DNA of 64,000 bases from Sanderia malayensis (taxonomy: Eukaryota; Cnidaria; Scyphozoa; Semaeostomeae; Pelagiidae): positions 806,001 to 870,000 of the forward strand of contig RQOL01000772.1 of the NCBI GenBank assembly GCA_013076295.1. Direction: 5' to 3'. Made by a program: the position numbers and the translations under genes. The notes under the pieces are model-generated. The model was not told the origin of the DNA. It did not search any database and saw only the letters and a program-made list of their open reading frames with translations. Below, piece by piece: positions 1 through 14,239 of this stretch (position 1 is its first letter; the number at the start of each line of letters is the position of its first letter).

Positions 1-3000
1 ATATTGTACAATGAAAGGATACCAGGATGAATTGACCAACGTAGCCCATTGACAACATCCGAACCCAACAGTTGCAGGCTCTCGAATGCTGACTTGAAGT
101 ACTTCAGATCTTCACTGTCAACTCCGCGGTTTAATATATCCCAAACAATGCTATTCTCGTCTTCGATGCTTCGCATTGGAAAAACCGGCTTCGGAGGGGC
201 TGGCACGGCTTGTAACAGCTCATGCGCCAGCTTGTCCTCCGCGACATCAACAACGTCGATGAAAGGAGAATGGCGATCCTTTTGCGTGGACTTCTTCTCT
301 CTTTCAGCTTTGCCTTCATCGACTGGCATCGCAAAGGACGCATAACAATGCTCACTGAACACTTCTTCCTGCATCTTACTATCTTCCGCTTCAACTTTAA
401 TCACCTCTTCTGATATCAACTCTTCCTTTGATTCCACCGAAGATTCTTCAATTTCTTCTTCAACTTTCTCAATGAATTCTTCGATAATGGGACCATCTTC
501 CCCCGTCGCCTCGTTTTCATCCTCGTAGATTTCCTCGATTACAGATTCAGTCTTTTCGATGACAACATCCTTCCTGCAGATTTTGTCGCCAATGATTAAT
601 TCATTAGCCTTTAACTTCTTGTTAACATAGCCTTGTAAACCGTGATTATTATCCCCGCGCTCAACCATTGTCCTCTGTTGAAGAGTAGAAGACTTTTGCT
701 TGCTACTGGCTCTTTCGGACAGACTACTTTTCGCTTTTTGTTCTTTATGTGACATTTTCCTTAAATATTCTTCAACCAGTGCATCATGCTGTCTCTTGGC
801 ATCATCCTGTGTTTTCCGTTTGGTCACTACATAAACAACAAAGAAAACTCTAAAAATTTGCACAGACATAAAACAAGGCCAATGAGAGAAAAAAGTTGCT
901 CACGCGGAACTGAACAATTTACTCCACACATAACAGTAATTAAAAACCTGTCTTCCAAAATACCACGTCAAAAGCTCTAATTTAAAGCACCGTTAGAAAT
1001 CAGGTTCCACTTTTTGTTCTCAGTATTCGATTGCAAAACGTCATATGGTTGATCATTCATAGACAAAGACTTCTGCTTACCTTTCTCTTTGAACGGATGC
1101 AGTGTTTCTTTCGCTTCAGCTATGACCTCTTGTTCTGGTTCCTCTGCTTCACTACTCTCCCATTGCGAGTCTGAATCTTCTTCCTCTGAGCTTTCTTCTT
1201 CCTCGTCATCTTCCTCCTTTTCTTTGTGGACACCTCTAAGAATCTTCTCTGTCGCTCTCCTGGTTTCTTCTTCATCATCTTCTTCTTCTGATAACTCGGA
1301 CTTCTCATCTTCATCTTCAGACCCTTCTGACTTCTCTTCATCTTCCGACTTTTCATCTTCCTCCTCTTCTTCGTCATCCGATACGTCATTCTCGCTATCC
1401 GATTCATAAATGCTTCGATAAAGTGAAGAGCCACTCTTGATGGTTCCTTGGCAAAAAGAAAACAAGTAAATTATACAAACTGTTCAATAACCCTACCCTA
1501 AAATAGTAACGAGCTGGTTGACACGCCTTACATTAAAACAACCCACATATAACAACCCACAAATTTTGCACCCAGCTTATTGTTCAAATAAGCAATTGCT
1601 TCGTTTATTGCTTTGAGCAAAAATATCAGCCTGAGTGTTCTTAATCTATTGGCTTTTCTAGGTGAGTTTTTGCTATATTTCGAAGAGTGCTGGTCACCCT
1701 CATCATCTGGAATCTAGGCTGTCACCCCTTTCTAAGTCACCCCCCCATTATATCCTTGAAAACAATTGTTCTCAGAAGCATTTGTAACAAGAATACTTTA
1801 CTCACTCTTACTTGCAAGCAGGCTACGTTCAACCTCGCTATCAGATTCTGCAGCCTCACTTTCATCATCATCCATATCATCATCATCATCATCACTGTAT
1901 TCAACCCGTTGCATTTTATTCGTAACGTCGTGTTGTTTCCTCTCATTAGCTCTCTTCAACCTTCTGTTATTCTGCTCTCGAAGGATCGGCCTAGCCTGCG
2001 GCTTTCTACTGATCTTGAACGACGGAATCTTCGGCATGGAGCCGTGCGATTGAATGCCCGCTGCGGAGGACCCATGACCAAATAGACTGCTCAGGAGCGA
2101 TGACGTTGCAGTGGAATTCGATGGTGATGAGATGTTGGACGGAGTGAGTGGTGAGACGTAGCTGTTGTTGTTCTTCAAAGTAGTCAGTCTTGTTGCGGCT
2201 GAAGTGTTCTCCTAAATAGATAACAAATGTTACAGTGTATGCTGAGGTACAGTGAGATTCGCATCAGGTCATGATAGGATAACATAACAGAGGATATACA
2301 ATCACATTATCGATAATTACCTTTGATTTGATTTGATTATCCCACCAGGCATCTAGTGCAGTGAATCCTGAATGTTCAACCAGTCGCTTGATGAAGTCTC
2401 GATGCAAAACCGGTTTCAAATCCTTTTTGATTTTCGCCGTGCTCTGGTTCTTCACCTTCTCCTCGAAGGGTACGACCCTCGGCGGAGCGGGCGCGTGACT
2501 GTCCCTGGAATGGGGATTGAACTTCGTGAATCCAGGATAGAAACCAGAGTATTGTCGTGGAAAGGAGTTGATGAATCCGCCCGAACCTGGTCGCTGAGGG
2601 TATGTTGGCGGCTGTGCAGGTCGAAGCTGAGACGGATGCTGTCCATGTGGAGGATGCTGTTGACCAAGAGGTGGTGTATGCTGGTCATACGCTGGATGTT
2701 GATCGTAAGGTGGGTGTTGACCAGGTGGGTGGTGCTGACCGTGTGGGTGATGCTGACTGGGTGGCGCCGGAGGATGCTGAGCAGCAAACGGCGGAGGAAT
2801 GTGCTTGTTGAATGATATTGCCGGAGGAGGGACGTGAATGTTCACTGGCGGCCGGGGTGGAAGAGGCGGCAACATGGGATTCTGTTGCACACTCACAGGA
2901 GGAGGCGGTACGTTCATGGGTGGTGGTATGGCGACGTTGACTGGAGCGGGTGGTGGTATGTTGACCTGTTGAGGTCCCACCGTCGGTAAGACATTGATTG

Positions 3001-6000
3001 GGGGTCCTTGCGGCACGAATTGCGGCAACGCGGCAGTGTAATTCAGTTGTTGATAAGCAGAAACGGCGACGACAGGATGCGGGGGAGCAACTGACATTTG
3101 CATCTGCGTAGCAGGCGTGTTAAGCACGAGTGTGCTCTCCTCATTCGAACTGATCGAGGATAAAGACATTGCATCGTCATCATCATCATCATCTTTAACG
3201 GCTGCGACTTCCAATGTTGCTTCATTACTCACTTGGCTCGTGCCTGCTATAGTCTTCAGTGCCGCTTGATCAACAGTAGGTAACGTTTCCACGGTTGGCA
3301 AAGAAACTGCAATACCATTGGCCACAGGTGAAACTGCTGGTGAAATATCTTCAACTTGCAGTTTCTTGCTTGTAACGACACTAGGATCATTTGAAGAGAC
3401 GTTATTTGCAATCCCTTCGTCATCACTATCCGAGATCTCCTCGTAAACAGGCTGAGTAGCCAGTCCGCCTTCAAACTCAACCTTCGTCGAAGAGTATTCT
3501 TCCTTGACAGCTGGTCTTTCGATTGAGAACGCATCAACTGGTTTCTTGACGGCGGGCGACGGGCTCCTCCTCTCCACAGAGTTGTTCCGTCGATGTGGCG
3601 ACCTGCTACGTCCTCTGCTCCTCTGCCGCGAGTATCCGCTACTCCTATGATGATGATAAGGCGAGCTACTCCGATGACTGTCCCTGCTGCTTGCGTAGGG
3701 TGAGTTGCTTCTTGGGTGCTCCCCTTTGCGATACGGCGAGCTGCCACTCAAACTGCGTTCTCTACTGCTGTGGTACGGAGATCCGTTGCGTCTGTCTTTG
3801 TGATAATTATCGTCCCTGCCCAACGAACCTTTGTATCGACTTTCGTCATAAGATGGCGATCTGTAATCTCTTTTATCGCGATAATCGCGTTTGCGATCCG
3901 AGTACGATGGTCGATACTGACTGCTACCACTACTGGCTGAATGTGGTGCATGCTTTTCATCAGCAACTGAAGCCTGTGACGTCTTCTTAACATCCTTTGC
4001 AGATTTACTATTGTCTTTTGCAAGTTCACCAGTGGATGAAAAACTTAGGCCAAGAAGGTGAGCTTGGACAAAAGTTTCATTCACACTTGAATCCAAAGAA
4101 GACGACTTCTCCTCATCAAATGATGCAGTTGGTGAAATGTCTTCGTAAATCCCTTGCTGCTTATCTGGCTGTATTTGGCTGACAGTTCTCTTCTTATCTG
4201 AAAGGGGGGCAGGAGGAGGTGGTGGGGGAAGAGGGCCTTTTCCCTCACTCTCTGGCGGGAACAGACATGAACCAGGAGATGGAGAGACGGCCTCAAATGC
4301 CCCACTGTTCATTGATGCTGAACAAATACTCGTCGGACTTCCAGTTAATGTCATGTCAGATTCAAGGGAGCTGCCCCTTCGTAAATAGCTTGTTGATTTC
4401 ATATCTGCAACTGGATGTGTTCTGCTCAGTGCACTGATCAGTGGAGTTGGTGGAGTACTGTTGAATGATGGTGAATATTGACTTGGCGGAGGGGTAGGTA
4501 ACACTGTTTGCATGGAACCAACTGACGGTCGTCTGTATTCACGTGGATCTTTTGAACCTGGAGGCCTATTTCCATGAGTTGCATGTGCAGGCTCTAAAAA
4601 TTCATGAAACAATAGCGATTAAATACAATACATTAAGAAATCTAAAAATTAGACCTCAGCATAGAGGATTTTATCATTGGTTCCTTTTGCAATATTTTTG
4701 CTGATGATGCATTATATTCCAAGCTAAATAAATATAGTTTGACACCTGTTATCTCAAACACTCAATGGAAATAAAAATTTGACCAAAATAGCAAATATTA
4801 GAAACAGTGAACACCTAAAAGGGAGCAAAAGATCTGATTTAACTGGAATTAATTGAAAATTGCTTGAGATGGTGGAAAACTTGAAGGTCAACTTCATACT
4901 TAAAGCCACAAAATAAAATAAAATTGACAGGCTAAACTCTATCTAAAACAGATGATAAATTCTGAGAATTTTCAAAATCAAAACATGTTGAGAAAATAAT
5001 TCTAATTCCCAGCCCAAGCTAATTTACTAATTCGAAATTAAATCAATTTTGATCAATATTGTTCTGCCCATTCAACAATCTTAGAACAGGAAGGTATTTT
5101 GCGTGGCTAAACTTGCCACAAATATTTTCACGTTTATGTTAATGAGCCACGTGATCAGATAACGTAAAATATTTTGGCACAGAATTTGAATTCATTAGTC
5201 AAAACACGGAGTTCTCTCGTCTCGCAATTGTTATTGACAGTGTATCTATTCAAAGATTTTCAAGCAGTTGTTTGATATTTCAGTTAAAAGAAGAAAATTG
5301 AATCAACCTACTTTTTCGATCGATTGAGACTCTGATAATGTTGCCCATGACAGACGATCCATCAAGGTCCGATACTGCTTGCCTTGCAGCAGACGACGTG
5401 GTGAACGTGATTTTCCCAGTTCCAAGATGTCTTTTCGATTTAACGTCGTAATAAACTTTGCATTCTTCGATTTTTCCGAATCTCGAGCACAATTCCCGTA
5501 GAAATTGACGATTCACATTGTCGTTCAAGCAACCAAATCGTATCGTGTTTTCTGGCAGAGCACCGACGTAATTTTTGTCCACCTTCAACAAAATCGAGAA
5601 CAGTGGTGTTTTCAATTTACACATCCGAAATAATAGGTCGAAGATATCACCAAGGAAGCAAATTTAGGAAAACAAATTCAAGCAAAGAATGGTCGGAGGA
5701 CTTCGTTTTCGTTTCACCTTAAATTGAGGAACTTGAAGTTCAGCCACCGATGCAGTCCATAATTTTGCTTTCGGAGGCCTAGGATCTCTTGGAACGACTG
5801 GCGGTTGCTAAAAATTGGAATCGAAGAGAGATAAATTAAACGTAAAAGTCGTTTATATAATAAATCAACTAATTAAAATTGTGTATTATAATGTTGCAAA
5901 GACACACGTACTCCACGCAATGCTCCTTCATATCGATATATTTTGTGGTGGCCTTTCTTGATAGCAGGGTCAATTAGAAGCTTATAATTTCGCCTGGTTT

Positions 6001-6209
6001 GGTTTTTCAAGTTGTCATCGTCGCCATTCATATCTAGAAAGAAAATTCAGCTCAGAACCCACCATTTATTGCATGCAGATGGTGGATGAAATTATGACAA
6101 GGCACATTAAGGCACAAAATTTAGGCCTACCTTTGGTGTCCTGCTGCAAATCTCCACTGCTTCTTCTGTCCGAGTGAAGCTGAGTGCTTTGGTACGAGGC
6201 ATGAGACAT
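1..6209 (-). CDS. SETD1: SETD1-type histone H3K4 methyltransferase (N-terminal and central part, 3' end off window)
   Basis: Catalytic subunit of the SET1/COMPASS complex, which methylates histone H3 lysine 4 in the nucleus. Exons I read on the minus strand: 6209-6131 (start ATG, MSHASYQ), 6033-5912, 5807-5718, 5582-5312, 4593-2321, 2211-1812, 1446-1081 and 826 to beyond 1. Exon 2 has the family motif [20 protein letters not shown]. Exons 3-4 give the family RRM ([12 protein letters not shown], then [20 protein letters not shown] and [12 protein letters not shown]). The large exon is Pro/Ser-rich and disordered, ending near [12 protein letters not shown]. The 1446-1081 exon is an extreme Glu/Asp/Ser tract. 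The last visible exon carries the N-SET region ([18 protein letters not shown], then LRWSIHP). The SET domain must lie left of position 1. Splice phases agree across all junctions. Family membership is firm; individual exon edges are good but predicted. Confidence 0.93.
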
Positions 6210-6216
6210 GGGTAGA

Positions 6217-7625
6217 CTAAAAATAAAATATTCGTAAACTTAATCACATTTCAATGCTAAATAAAACGTAAAATTGGGATTCTAATGTCAGCCATTTTAA
6301 CTTTACCATTACTTTACAAAGCACCTCTCATCCTCGATGCATCCCACAATGCACTGCGACCCTTTATCACCTAATGTATTCAATGCTATGTTGAGTTCCT
6401 TGTTGCTATTTAGAGCAGCATTGTTTAATAACTTCAATTATCCATGTTTTTAATTGTTCCACATAGCCAAATATATTTTCATGAATTGTTAAAAATTACA
6501 GTAATAACTGAATAGATTACATAACCAATCAATTTTGCCTGTAAGATCTGCAAAGCGAGAATTACCAAGAATGACATCAAAAATGGAGAGATTCAGTCCT
6601 CTGAAAACTTGCGAAAGGTTGTCAGCTAAGATGGCGGATAAAGATAAACAGTAAAGAAATACAACAATATTGAATACAAATAATTATAGGAAATAAGAAA
6701 CAACAAAAAGCAAAGTGACAGCGTTACTAATAAACGACAAAACCTGACATGTTATGCTAATTATAGCATTCAAATAAAAGTACTATTATGTTGATAATCA
6801 TAAGAACAAATGAATATTTCATGATAGCTTCTTATTCCATAAAATAAAAACATGAATATAACAAGTCTGTGAAAAATCCAAAGTTGCTGCGAAATGACGT
6901 CACATACCTATGTCCCTGATAAACCCAGTGGCACAAAATGTCTTATTTATATAAACAAAGAATGTATTATGCAACAAACAAACATCTTCAATAATGTAAT
7001 GACTCATGGGAAATTGCAGAATTATACATCCACACTTCAATGTTTCATGTCGTACATTTTGCATTATAATACAAACTATGTGCTTGTTTTTGACGTGCAG
7101 ACCTACAAAATCAATAATGGAAACTTGATTAAAATACATATGATAAATGTTGGATAAAAATCTCCATTAGTTTACCTATTCAGAGAGCTCCTCTGTAACT
7201 AGTCTATCCAATATACAATCACTTAATTTTAGCGTTGTATTTGTACTTAACTGTTTGCAATGATCTAAAGTTGCATTTAAGGTGGGTTGACAAAAAAATA
7301 AAACGAAAACTGAGTATTTTATCGACAAATAACAACAACTATTGGACGCTTTTTCATTTTAATCCTATTCACTTTCATATATTTAGTGGCTGTTTAAATA
7401 ACTAATATGAAAAATCTTCCACCCAACTTTATTCATCATTAATAGTTGTAAATTGAGAATTACATAGCTGCGCACATCTGCGCAAATATTATATTAACCT
7501 CTCGCATAAACACGCAGGTTCAAATTAGAAAATTGTCAAATGTAAACAAAACACATTTCAATTCATCATCATCATTAATTAAAGAAAGCATAAACATAAA
7601 CAACAAACCTCGCCGTGCCGCTTGT
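6217..7625. other. Intergenic DNA between SETD1 and the FET-like gene
   Basis: About 1.4 kb of AT-rich sequence between the 5' end of SETD1 and the stop codon of the FET-like gene, which is on the same strand. It must contain the SETD1 promoter and upstream non-coding exon sequence, since an acceptor precedes the SETD1 start exon near 6217. It also holds the 3' end of the FET-like transcript. I see no convincing coding exon; the short ORFs at 6894-7157 look random. Confidence 0.5.
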
Positions 7626-10600
7626 TTATCTGCCACCTCGGTATCCGCCACCGCCACCTCTTGATCCGCCACGTCCACCGCCACGTCCACCGCCACCCCT
7701 TCCACCATCACGGTCCCAGTCACGCGAACCTATGGCATAAGACAAAAGTAGTTTTTCTATCAAACAGCAAAATTATTCAAGGCTGCAATAAACAATGAAA
7801 AATACAGTTAAGCCTCAAAAAATCAAAAAAATTAAGAGATATGAAGAATTCCTTTGAGTAAAAAAGTCAAAATAAAAACTGTGCCTAGCCTATGATGTCC
7901 AGAAACATGGAACATAAAAATCATATCCGTGTCTTTGATTTTTATGTTTCAGGCAGTGTCTAGCCTTTAGTACAGCGGATCATGCCATGAAAAAGGCAAC
8001 AAAAGAAAACAAAGTAACTTATCCTCAGTCAGCAAAGAAAACTTTGACAATGGAGTTTCTTGAAAACCCATTTTGGTTAAGCTCGCTCCTCCGCTGTGCG
8101 CAATAAAACAGTGTTCGCACGATTCAAGATATCGTGGATGGAGAAAACAATTACTACAATTGAGGTCAAATTGTATGTAGAATATAAAATATAAATAAAC
8201 AAACAAACGATTATAAAATCATACCTCGTCCGCCACCACCTCCACCCCCGTCTGCGCCATCAGGCTTTGCAGTTTTGCATCGATTGCATTCATCTCGACG
8301 GGCGAAGTTCATGTTTCCACATCTGAATCGAGATGGAATAAAGATGGATCAAATTGAACACATTTGCAACAAACTGTAAACAATATTAACACGCCTTCTT
8401 GTGACGATAAGAGCAAGCCTGTAGGGCAACGGACTAAAGTCACCTTTAGTTAAAAAGCTGAGAGCCCCCAGAAATATTCGAGAGCCGAAAAAGTGTGAAA
8501 GAGATTGACAAACAATGTATATAATACTCACTGTGGGCAATTCCAATCTCCACTACGCTCTGAAATTCAAAACAAGTTACTATAAATCATAAAATATTTC
8601 AAAAAGAATACATTAATCCCCAAAAATTTCGGACGGTTTAATTTCGGACGTTTAATTTTCGGACAGAAAATTTCGGACTGAAAAATCCTGATTTCGGACA
8701 ATTTCGGACAAAAATTTCGGACAAAATGTAAAGAGACTCGAAGGACTTTCGGATAGTATCTTCAAGGTTCATAAAACAACATAACAATGAGATCTTCAAC
8801 AAAACACCCAACGCTAATGATTGAGTACATGAATACAGTTCTAGTTTGAATCGAAGTCGAGGAAAGCCGATAATGAAACTGGGGAATTCTCAGATGAACC
8901 ATAGCCAAACATGCTTGATGATGATCATATTGACGACGAGGATCAATCAAGCTAGTCAAATGATGAGAAGAATCCTGCTACACGTTTTTTTTTTATAAGA
9001 AACCGGTTTATAAGAAACCTAGATCTAGACGCCCTAAAATTTAAGAAACTTTTAGAACTACAAGGAAATATTTAAAAAACATTCGAAATTTCGGAAACAC
9101 GTTTTTCCCTCACGGACTTAACTAATGTCAACTACAATAAGTATGTTTCATGTGCAAAGCATAACATTGTCGGCTCCACATGACGATTTTTCGCATTGAC
9201 GATTTTTCTTTGTTATGATACTGATATTTTATATTCACGTTTCACATTCACGTTTTTTTCTTCGTTTTCATTAGAGCTTTGTTCATTAAGTTAAGAAACT
9301 TTTAAGAAACTTTTAGAACTAAAATGTGGCCAAAAATTAAGAAACTTTTACCACTAGGCCTTGAGCCAGGTTTCTTATAAAAAAAAAACGTGTATATTCG
9401 TATTGGATGCCCTGAAGAAAACGTTGGCTCTTTTATAGAGTTTTCTGTTTGACTACACCTGGCATGCATTTTAAGTGATGGCTAACAAAGCCAAGTATTT
9501 TCACACTTGCTTGCTATTTCTATTTCGTTTCTACCTGTACATAACAGGACATAGCAGTCACTTTCCAACTTTTTGCTTGGTCAACAAAACATATCGGAAA
9601 TATAAAGAAATATACTTCGCAACTTTTATATATAGTTTATTGGCAGTAAAATTTTCGGACGGTAAAATTTTCGGACTGTATATTTGTCCGAAAATTAAAC
9701 CGTCCGAAATTTTTGGGGATTAATGTATGAACGAAAGCTCTATTTGAAAAAAATCTGCTTATTCGATTCAATCTCGCTGCCTCAAACTCGAAAAGAAAAT
9801 TTGATCAAAATATCGAGATAACCGAGTGAACTAGTATGACACGACTCTTGATAGAAAGTAACAATTTGTTCATGATAGTAGATTTTATGTTAAAAATTTG
9901 TACCTCCACCCGGTGGTCCCCTGCTAAATCCGCCACCACCGCCAGGACCACCTCGTCCACCTCTGCCTCGATCTGCAAAGAAAAGGGCAAACTTATATTA
10001 CATAGTTGAAATAAATAGTCATATCATGCATATGATATGATAGCCATACGTATTTGGCTCTAAAAGAAGCATGCACCAAATGACATAAGAATGAAAATCC
10101 ACGAGAAAGCACGCTTGATATCATGAATTATCCAATCAACATATCAACGTGAATCACCTTTTGGTCCTGTTCTATCGAATCCGCCCCCGCCTCCACCAAA
10201 CCCTCTTCCTCTGCCACGGCCTCCTCCGCCGCGGCCACCTCCACGAGCTCCGTACGAAGGCACTTTCATTTCTGCTATGGATACAGAGATGACATAGCCG
10301 GCGCTGTACTCCTTGTTGTTAAACCATTTAATGGCAGCAGTTGCACTCGGCTGGTCATCATACGTCACTGTACATTCACCCTGTTCAATATCAACAATTC
10401 ACTTCAACATTAGCTACACCAAAAATATACCGTCCAACTTTGCTACCTTCCAAAAAACCAACTGTTGTCATATGAGAAGACCGCTTTATTGAAGGTCAAT
10501 TGTATTATGAAGCGGTTTGAAGGTTTAGTATTTTACAAAGGAATATTTATCGTATAGCTCTGATCTGATACTGAAAAAGTTTTCATACCTTGCTTGTTCC

Positions 10601-13600
10601 ATCTGGCTTTTTGTACATGTAAATCTTCGGCTCATTCGTCCTCTTATCTTTCTGAAATGGAAAACATAAAGAAAGGCATTTAATGCTTGAAAAGTTTCTA
10701 TGGATATCCAGCTTGCTTCTGAAGGTTCACATAGCTCTACTCCAGTTAAGAATAACGGTCATTCCAACTGATTTTCAAAAAAACCTTCTCGATGCTATCG
10801 TTGATAAAGTGAGATAATTTTGTGCTCAAAAAGTTTTTAATTGTTGTGTTAGCCTTTTGATACACTAAAAACCCGCATATAAGAACCATTGGATCAGAAA
10901 CCTTGGGCTGATATTTCTGCTCAAAACAATGAAAGAAACAATAATCTATTTTTTTTAACAATGGGCTTGATACAACATTTGCAAATTCATATATCCGGGA
11001 TTTTACTGCAGTGCCTGTTGCATGTTCAATGACACATACCTTGATTATTCCAATCTGTCCGAAAAATCGTGCGATATCGGGAGCATCAACTGACGCTGGA
11101 AGTCCGGAAACGAATATCGTATCTTCTCTCTTCATCATTCCATTTTCAGCTGCGAACAAATGCATGTATACAACTCAAAAATTCTGCTATCGATCAACAC
11201 TTACACCCTTACACCAGCGCACCGCTACGTTATGTATATTTAATAGAGTTCACTTAAGCCGTTATGCATATTTTAAGGCAAAGTAAGACCATCTGCATTG
11301 GCAATGATACAGGATTTGATTTCTTTGAAGTACACCCCCTGGTTAACGGTGCTATTTGTTGACTTTAAATGGCAATAAAACAATATTCCCGGGGGGGGGG
11401 TAAAACAAAGCAAATCAAAATTCACCTGCGCCATCACCTCTATCTCTATCCATTCCGGCTGTAAAATAAAATTCATGATTAGAATTCCTGAGAATTCGAA
11501 ACAACAGTATTCAAGACAGAGGAAATTGACATTATACATGTCCTGCAGCAACGTTAAACCATAAAACACCACAATTCTTTCAAAGCATCAAAATATAGAA
11601 AGATAAAAAACTAGAAGCAACTGACTATTGCCAACTAAACTATCAAGAATGTCAGTTCAAAGTTACCATAGCAACTAATAAATACACATTGCAAACTGTC
11701 ACTGCAAGCAGCACTTTCTAAACTAGCCAAACTAACCGTATGGTATGTAGCTTCCAATAGCTAAAGCCTACGAATATATTGAATATATATTCCTTGAAGG
11801 GTTGTCATTACTGTATAGTAGCATGCATTGTTCCTGCATTGTATGGCTTTATTGCGACATATGTCGCTTGACTGTTTTAAAACCGTGATAAACCAATGAG
11901 TGTCATCAACTCTATTGCATCATACCGTTTTCCAATTTATAGATAGAAACACAGACCAAGTGCGGATACAAAGTAGTTGCTACTTGCAATATTATGCAGT
12001 GACCGCGTTCAAGTGGTTCACAGCACAATCCAAACCATTGTCATTTCCATATGACCAAAACCCTTGTTTACCGCTTGACAGTTAATAGTTAACCGCTACA
12101 AAACACGCGTTAATTAAATTACAACCGAATGGCAGTAAACAGAATGGCAGTAAACCGTCCTATATACGCACTGCCATAAAAATTCCACGAAAAAATGTTT
12201 CACACAGACCTGGCGTTAATCACACAGTTCACTTTAAGAAATCAAGTACCTTTTAACTTAACCGTAATTCAACCACCAATACCGTTTTGCATTATAATTT
12301 CAATCCTATAACCGGTCACTGTGACCTATCACCGGTGACACAGAGCTTATTCAGTGCAGCTAGTAATGCAAACCCTTTAAGTAATACGGAGGACAACACA
12401 GCACAACACCAATACATTGGTATATTGAAAGAGGTTAAAACTTTAAGGTGGTGTTATCTACCAACCCTGTTTGTGCACTTACCACCAGAACCACCTCTTT
12501 CACCACCTCTTCCGCCGTAATCACTGTAAATTTGAGGGAGCGAATAATATGATTTTAAAACTTCATCTCATCGACTAGCTATGTCGTGGAGACACAACAC
12601 AACAGCTCCACACAAGCAGAAATAGCAACAATTTCAGTTGTCTGCATTTGTTTTTGATCTTCGATTACCAAGGTAGAAAAAAACTGGGACAGCTTACTTT
12701 CAATACATTACAATAAGAATAGGCAGGATACCTGGATGCTTTTATTAGCAACATTCTTGTGAATATGACACGTCAACCATCAATGATATAAGATCAAAAC
12801 TGAACTCACCCTCCTCTTGATCCACCTCTGTCACCTGCACCATAAGAGCTGTCTCTCCCACCTCCGCCATATGATCCTCCTCTGGGGCCCCCACCTTGGC
12901 CATAGGAGCCACCTCTATTGCTGCCACCCCTTCCTTGTCCATAGGAACCACCTCTGTTACCACCATAGCCAGACTGGGAGTAGCTGTCTTTCTGGTAACT
13001 CTGTCCGGATTGTTGGCCCTGGTAGCCTTGATAGGAGGGGGCTTGACTAGAGCCTTGGTACCCAGATCCACCACCAGATTGATAAGGGGGCTGACCTTGA
13101 TAAGGTGGTGCACCACCAGCCTGTTGGTATCCCTGCTGATACCCACCACTGCTCTGGGAGCCTGGCTGTTGTTGGGGTGGTGGGGGGTAGCCTTGATAAC
13201 CACCAGCTACAAGTAATGACAGATGTCAGTCAGTGCAAATCTGTTGCAGGTGACAAACTCTTGAAAACAATAAATATACTCTTACATACTTACAACCTTA
13301 TTTTTTGATGACATTTTATTTCTAGTAAGACCATAAAAATCTAAAAATGCATCAATATTCAGTACACATTCATATTAAAGATACCTGGTGGTGGCTGTTG
13401 ATATCCTCCTTGAGAGGAGCCCTGTGATTGTGTTACTGTGGAGGCATACCCAGTATTACTGCTCCCAGTTGATTGACCTCCAGCAGACTGCTGTCCTGCC
13501 TGGTAGCCAGGATAGCTAGAAAAACACAGGAATCTTTCACTATCATTTATATGTTATTTCTGTTGGAAAGATGATAAGTTATGCTGATCTATTATTCCTT

Positions 13601-14239
13601 ATCACATGTTTGATTGCAGGCTAAATCTTATATACTTGTGTTTGTATATTGATTAACATCTTTGCTGAATGTGTTTATTATGCTCTTGAAACTACAAGGT
13701 TTTGTGTTTCGTATTTTGACAATTTCCTTGCAGAGTTTGTAAACTCCTAACTTAAATAAGTACAGTATCTAATGATTTTTAAGGAGGCTTTTTACAGCAG
13801 GATGTATTTTCCTGTGATAATTATGTAAAGTGCTGTGTTCAGAAAAGATTACTTACTTTCCATACTGAGAGTATCCACCATCTGCAATGTAAGAGAATGG
13901 ATGAACAAATTAATGTGAGAACATCTCACGGAGAAGAAATCCACAAGCAATGTGACATCTCGAAATTCAATAGCTAAAATTACAGATACTCTTATGATTT
14001 CCATATCTATAATATTTATTTGCCAATTTTTTATATTTAGAATACTGTAACTGGAGTTCAAAGTAACAGCCGTGAGTATCACTCTAAATTATATTCACGA
14101 AAAATGACAGAGAATCGGGCCTAATAAATATGTTGAACCTAAGACATTCAAACCTTCTAAGTTGGAAGTGAAAATTAGTGAGAATAACGTCAAAGTAAAA
14201 TTAAATCTTACATTGATCTGTAGAGCTCGGATTTGACAT
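7626..14239 (-). CDS. FET-family RNA-binding protein (FUS/EWSR1/TAF15-like)
   Basis: Nuclear RNA-binding protein of the FET family, which acts in transcription and splicing and forms condensates. Thirteen exons read on the minus strand: 14239-14212 (ATG), 13881-13857, 13515-13385, 13206-12810, 12523-12483, 11458-11426, 11149-11040, 10651-10589, 10380-10158, 9971-9904, 8559-8532, 8322-8225, 7729-7626 (TAA), about 450 aa. Domain order matches the family: a Gln/Gly/Ser/Tyr-rich low-complexity N-terminus (GGYSQYG, then [19 protein letters not shown]), RGG stretches, one RRM ([20 protein letters not shown], then [20 protein letters not shown] and [20 protein letters not shown]), more RGG, a RanBP2-type zinc finger ([20 protein letters not shown] with a Cys4 pattern), and a final RGG tail (GGGGYRGGR). 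I cannot say which vertebrate FET gene is closest; one ancestral FET gene is expected outside vertebrates. One boundary may be off by a base. Confidence 0.93.
8611..9725. mobile_element. Terminal-inverted-repeat element in an intron of the FET-like gene
   Basis: The stretch is bounded by a near-perfect inverted repeat that starts CATTAATCCCCAAAAATTTC and continues with repeats of the word TTTCGGAC at both ends. The symmetry runs outward to 8608 and 9728. The duplicated target could be TA (8609-8610, 9726-9727) or TTAA (8613-8616, 9720-9723), so the superfamily (Tc1/mariner-like or piggyBac-like) is not settled. No transposase is present, so it is non-autonomous. A second element is nested at 8981-9392. 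Confidence 0.8.
8981..9392. mobile_element. 412-bp TA-flanked MITE nested in another element
   Basis: The inverted termini begin CACGTTTTTTTTTTATAAGA on both strands and are flanked by TA at 8979-8980 and 9393-9394. The interior carries several copies of the word TAAGAAACTTTTA. The same termini occur in the element at 61693-61864, so this is a dispersed family. It is non-coding and lies inside the element at 8611-9725. Confidence 0.8.

Noticed and set aside
1089..1409. Ser-rich plus-strand ORF of 106 codons
   Set aside because: It is the antisense shadow of the Glu/Asp/Ser-rich exon of SETD1.
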